8,526 bases of DNA from the NCBI GenBank assembly GCA_045532715.1, contig JAZSGM010000289.1, forward strand, positions 1 to 8,526, written 5' to 3'. Made by a program: the position numbers and the translations under genes. Position 1 is the first letter of the stretch, and every line of letters begins with the position of its first letter. The notes beneath the pieces are model-generated. The model was not told the origin of the DNA. It made no database searches and was given only the letters and a program-made list of their open reading frames with translations. Below are positions 5,673-8,526 of the stretch, one piece after another. The stretch is from RGIG2041 sp045532715 (GTDB lineage: Bacteria; Bacillota; Clostridia; UBA1381; UMGS1253).

Positions 5673-8526
5673 ATGAAAGGAATGTGGAAAAAGAGCATCG
5701 GGCTTATGTTGAGCCTCGGGATGCTGCTTTCGCTGTGCAGCCCGCTTGCATTGGCGGCGGAAACGAGTGAAAATGTATTCTTTGAAACGGATATGGAAAG
5801 CTACGACGAGGGCGTAGCGCCACCGAAGGGAAATACGGGCTTTGAGCTGAATGCCATCAAGGACCCGGCTTGTATGTTTACCGAAAAGGATGAAACCGGC
5901 AACAAGGTGTTAAAGGGCTATCACGGTGACCCGACTGCGGCAGATGCAAAAGCGCGTTCGCCGCGTGCGGAGAAGATTATTTACTTAAACGACCTTAAGG
6001 ATTTAAAGGTGTCGTTTGACGTGTGCGGCAACGGCAATTCTTATCTGAATCTGATATTTATGCAGCTTGAGCCGGCAGAGCCTATTGGTTATGTTGTATT
6101 GGAAGAGCTGGATAAGAAGAAGTGGCGCCACGTTGAGGTTGAAGTGGATGTGAAAAAAGGAACGGCGCAGCCTTATGTGGACGGCAAGAAATTCGGCGCG
6201 GAAAGCACGATTGCTTTCGGCGAGCTGGAGAAAGTCGGCTTACGCTTTACCGTAAGGGCAGAGCTCGACGGCAGCTACGTTATGCTCGACAACATCAAGC
6301 TGTCGACCTCGGATATGAACTATGTAAACCGTGAGGCGGTAAAGGAAGATAAATTGCCGACGAGCGAGTATAATGCGGCGGATGAAAAGCCGGAGAGCGG
6401 CGATTTAACCACCATTTTAGATTTGAATTTTGAGGATATGGAAATCGGCACACCGCCACCGCATCAGCCGAACGGCGGTATTACTTCGAGTGCCATCAAG
6501 GACGTGGCGCGCTTTTATGCAGAACCGGACCCTGCAGATGCGGAGAATTTGATGCTTAAATCGTATCACGGAGACCCGACTGCGGCAGGTGAGAAAGCGC
6601 GTTCGCCGCGTATCGACCGCCTTGTGCCGACGGCAGGGCTTACGCAGCTGACGATTGATTATGATGTGAAATCGAGTCTTGGCACAAGCAGCCTTTCTGC
6701 AACGCTTGCGGATCAAAAAACAAGTGCTGTGCTTGCAGGCTTCGATACACCGTGGAATTTTACAAATTGGACGCATATCAAAATCCGCTGCGACTTTAAA
6801 AAGTGGAAGGCGGACGTGTATGTAGCGGGCAGACTTTTACATACAAAAGAAATTACGCCGTTTGAGGCGGACAACTTCTGCGTGCGCATCCAGACAAGGG
6901 CACAAACGGACGGCAGTTGGACAGCAATAGATAACTTTTTAATCACAACGCCGGATAAGGGCGTCGGCGGTCTGTTCGGTGTCATCGGAAAAACCAACTG
7001 GGATATGCTGGAGGTTGCGGATAAGGATAAAACCGGTTATTTAGATGTAATGCGCAAGACGCATCCGCGTATTTATGTAACGGATTGGCAGGACATTCGC
7101 AATAAGGTTGCAACCAATGAGGATGCAAAGGCATGGAGCGATACAATCATCAGATTTGCTGACTCTTACCTGAAGGCTGAACCAACAGAGTACAACAGAA
7201 ACTTAAGAGGGAATATTAACGAGAGCTCTACAGCGTTTAAAGTGAATATTATCCCGGTTGCGGCGGCATATTGCTTAACCGGCGATGTGCGCTATAAGGA
7301 CAGGGTATATAAAGAATTAGAGGCTGTCGGCAACTGGCCGGATTGGGGTGCAGACGCATTTTTATGTACGGCGCATATCTTATTTGCATATGCGCTGTGC
7401 TATGACTGGCTCTTCGATGCCTGGACACCGGAGGAAAAAGCAAACATCGTCGGCTGGGTACGCGATATGGGCTTTAACGAGTCGATTTTGTTCTATGAAG
7501 GCTACGGTGTCGGTACGCAGTGGATACATGGCACAAATAACTGGAATAACGTATGTAACGGCTCGAACATCGTTGCGGCAATCGCCTTTGTGGACGAGCT
7601 GCCGGCGGTGGCAGATTATATTTTAGACAAGGCGGCAGACGGTCTTCCGTATTCCTTCCAGGAAATTTCGGCAGACGGTGCGTATGCTGAGCCACTGACT
7701 TACTGGGACTACGGCGTGCGCCATCAGGTCAAGGCAATGGCGGCGCTCGACTCCGCACTCGAGCCGGGTAAGACACTGCCTGCAAGACTGGACTTTAAGG
7801 ATGTACGCGGCTTAGACAAGACAAGCGATTTCCCGATTTACTACAATGGTATAACTACCGGATTTAACTACGGTGATGCGGGAGACAAGCTTGTAAATTC
7901 GCCGATTATGTACTGGTTTGCAAACAAATATGATAAGCCGCAGTACGCTTGGTATGCACAAAACTTAGAGGATACGAATCCGTCGGTTTCGTTAACCGGT
8001 AAAGACGCAGTGCTGTCGCTTCTGTGGTACGACCCGGACAATGCTGCAGGCGGCACAATGCCGCTCGATAAATTCTATAAGTCAAGCGAGCAGTATGGCG
8101 CAAACGGTATTTCGATGCGTTCCTCCTTTGAGGATTTGGATGCGCTTATTGTTATGGCGCACGCAGGCGATGCAACAGCATCGCACTCTAACCTCGATGC
8201 CGGCGGCTTCGTTTTAGACTGGGCAGGCAAGCGTTGGGTACATATGTACGGCAGAGAGCCGGCAGGCTTGTCTGCAGGCATACTTTACGGCTGGCCGAAC
8301 TACCACGCGCATACGGAGACAAACGGCCACTATCAGTACTACCACGCACGCGGTGAAGCAAACAACACCATCATCGCAAACCCCAAGCAGGATATGCCGG
8401 ATATGTACTATCAGTACTACGCGGAGCTTGAGCGCTACGAGAGCGGCGAAAATACCGCATACGGCATCATTGATATGACGCAGACCAATAAGGATTACGA
8501 GCAGGCAAAGCGTGGCATTATGCTGA
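5673..8526 (+). CDS. Secreted heparinase II/III-like polysaccharide lyase, copy 2 (3' end outside window)
   Basis: The frame from ATG 5673 stays open for 951 codons plus one base to the window end. It is collinear with copy 1 throughout, and most residues are identical in the lyase-like region. The signal peptide is nearly the same (Gly16 for Val16, LALA cleavage after 28). It also has two jelly-roll modules and the lyase landmarks NWNNVCNG (623-630), YWDYG with Tyr680 (677-681), HSNLDAGGF with His838, Asn840 and Asp842, and ANNT. The core has small length differences of one or two residues. The sequence stops at a point equal to about residue 953 of copy 1, so the end of the lyase sandwich and any stalk, discoidin or Ig-like domains are not visible. 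It has its own promoter candidate and ribosome-binding site. No frameshift or internal stop is present, so both copies appear functional. Confidence 0.9.
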   Translation, partial: MKGMWKKSIGLMLSLGMLLSLCSPLALAAETSENVFFETDMESYDEGVAPPKGNTGFELNAIKDPACMFTEKDETGNKVLKGYHGDPTAADAKARSPRAEKIIYLNDLKDLKVSFDVCGNGNSYLNLIFMQLEPAEPIGYVVLEELDKKKWRHVEVEVDVKKGTAQPYVDGKKFGAESTIAFGELEKVGLRFTVRAELDGSYVMLDNIKLSTSDMNYVNREAVKEDKLPTSEYNAADEKPESGDLTTILDLNFEDMEIGTPPPHQPNGGITSSAIKDVARFYAEPDPADAENLMLKSYHGDPTAAGEKARSPRIDRLVPTAGLTQLTIDYDVKSSLGTSSLSATLADQKTSAVLAGFDTPWNFTNWTHIKIRCDFKKWKADVYVAGRLLHTKEITPFEADNFCVRIQTRAQTDGSWTAIDNFLITTPDKGVGGLFGVIGKTNWDMLEVADKDKTGYLDVMRKTHPRIYVTDWQDIRNKVATNEDAKAWSDTIIRFADSYLKAEPTEYNRNLRGNINESSTAFKVNIIPVAAAYCLTGDVRYKDRVYKELEAVGNWPDWGADAFLCTAHILFAYALCYDWLFDAWTPEEKANIVGWVRDMGFNESILFYEGYGVGTQWIHGTNNWNNVCNGSNIVAAIAFVDELPAVADYILDKAADGLPYSFQEISADGAYAEPLTYWDYGVRHQVKAMAALDSALEPGKTLPARLDFKDVRGLDKTSDFPIYYNGITTGFNYGDAGDKLVNSPIMYWFANKYDKPQYAWYAQNLEDTNPSVSLTGKDAVLSLLWYDPDNAAGGTMPLDKFYKSSEQYGANGISMRSSFEDLDALIVMAHAGDATASHSNLDAGGFVLDWAGKRWVHMYGREPAGLSAGILYGWPNYHAHTETNGHYQYYHARGEANNTIIANPKQDMPDMYYQYYAELERYESGENTAYGIIDMTQTNKDYEQAKRGIML
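5775..6950 (+). repeat. Duplicated N-terminal jelly-roll module in lyase copy 2
   Basis: Two copies of the module follow the signal peptide, as in copy 1. Here the two modules share exact nucleotide runs. The 16-nt GACCCGACTGCGGCAG is at 5928-5943 and 6573-6588, and the 18-nt AAAGCGCGTTCGCCGCGT is at 5949-5966 and 6594-6611. Module 2 of copy 1 differs at both places. Confidence 0.75.

Noticed and set aside
818..8526. Repeated blocks read as a mobile element or CRISPR-like array
   Set aside because: The repeats are in-frame paralogous coding sequence; there is no transposase, terminal inverted repeat or regular spacer pattern.

Overview
The window looks like part of a carbohydrate-degradation locus from a Gram-positive anaerobe. 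Bacillota, probably Clostridia, is the best guess, but this is inference. The support is the strong GAGGAG/AAGGAG ribosome-binding sites 8 nt before ATG, AT-rich spacers between moderately GC-rich genes, a classic intrinsic terminator, and secreted multidomain proteins. Those proteins carry a copper-amine-oxidase-like 'stalk' domain, a discoidin-type domain and a bacterial Ig-like (Big_2) domain, a mix common in secreted Bacillota proteins. All genes lie on the + strand. I see no RNA genes, CRISPR array, insertion sequence or prophage.

Layout: (1) positions 10-624 encode a small cytoplasmic SGNH/GDSL hydrolase whose true start may lie upstream of the window. (2) Positions 625-817 are an AT-rich spacer with a 12-bp tandem repeat, a 12-bp stem-loop and an 8-bp dyad over a candidate promoter. 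(3) Positions 818-5509 encode a 1563-residue secreted heparinase II/III-like polysaccharide lyase. (4) Positions 5510-5672 are a spacer with a strong terminator and a new promoter. (5) From 5673 to the window end there is an open 951-codon paralogue of the same protein, cut by the window edge; its stop lies outside. The two large genes are a tandem duplication with starts 4855 bp apart.

Likely joint role: both large proteins have signal peptides, so they would act outside the cell. Two N-terminal jelly-roll modules would bind glycan and the lyase-like core would cleave a uronic-acid-containing polysaccharide. The SGNH hydrolase could remove acyl groups from imported fragments. The substrate cannot be read from the sequence.

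The most interesting points are the HSNLD and ANNT motifs, where the heparinase II/III superfamily normally has HxHxD and HNT metal-site motifs, conserved in both paralogues. Next are the mosaic nucleotide identity between the copies (exact 62- and 80-nt blocks amid diverged sequence), which suggests gene conversion, and the unrelated promoter regions in front of duplicated coding sequence.
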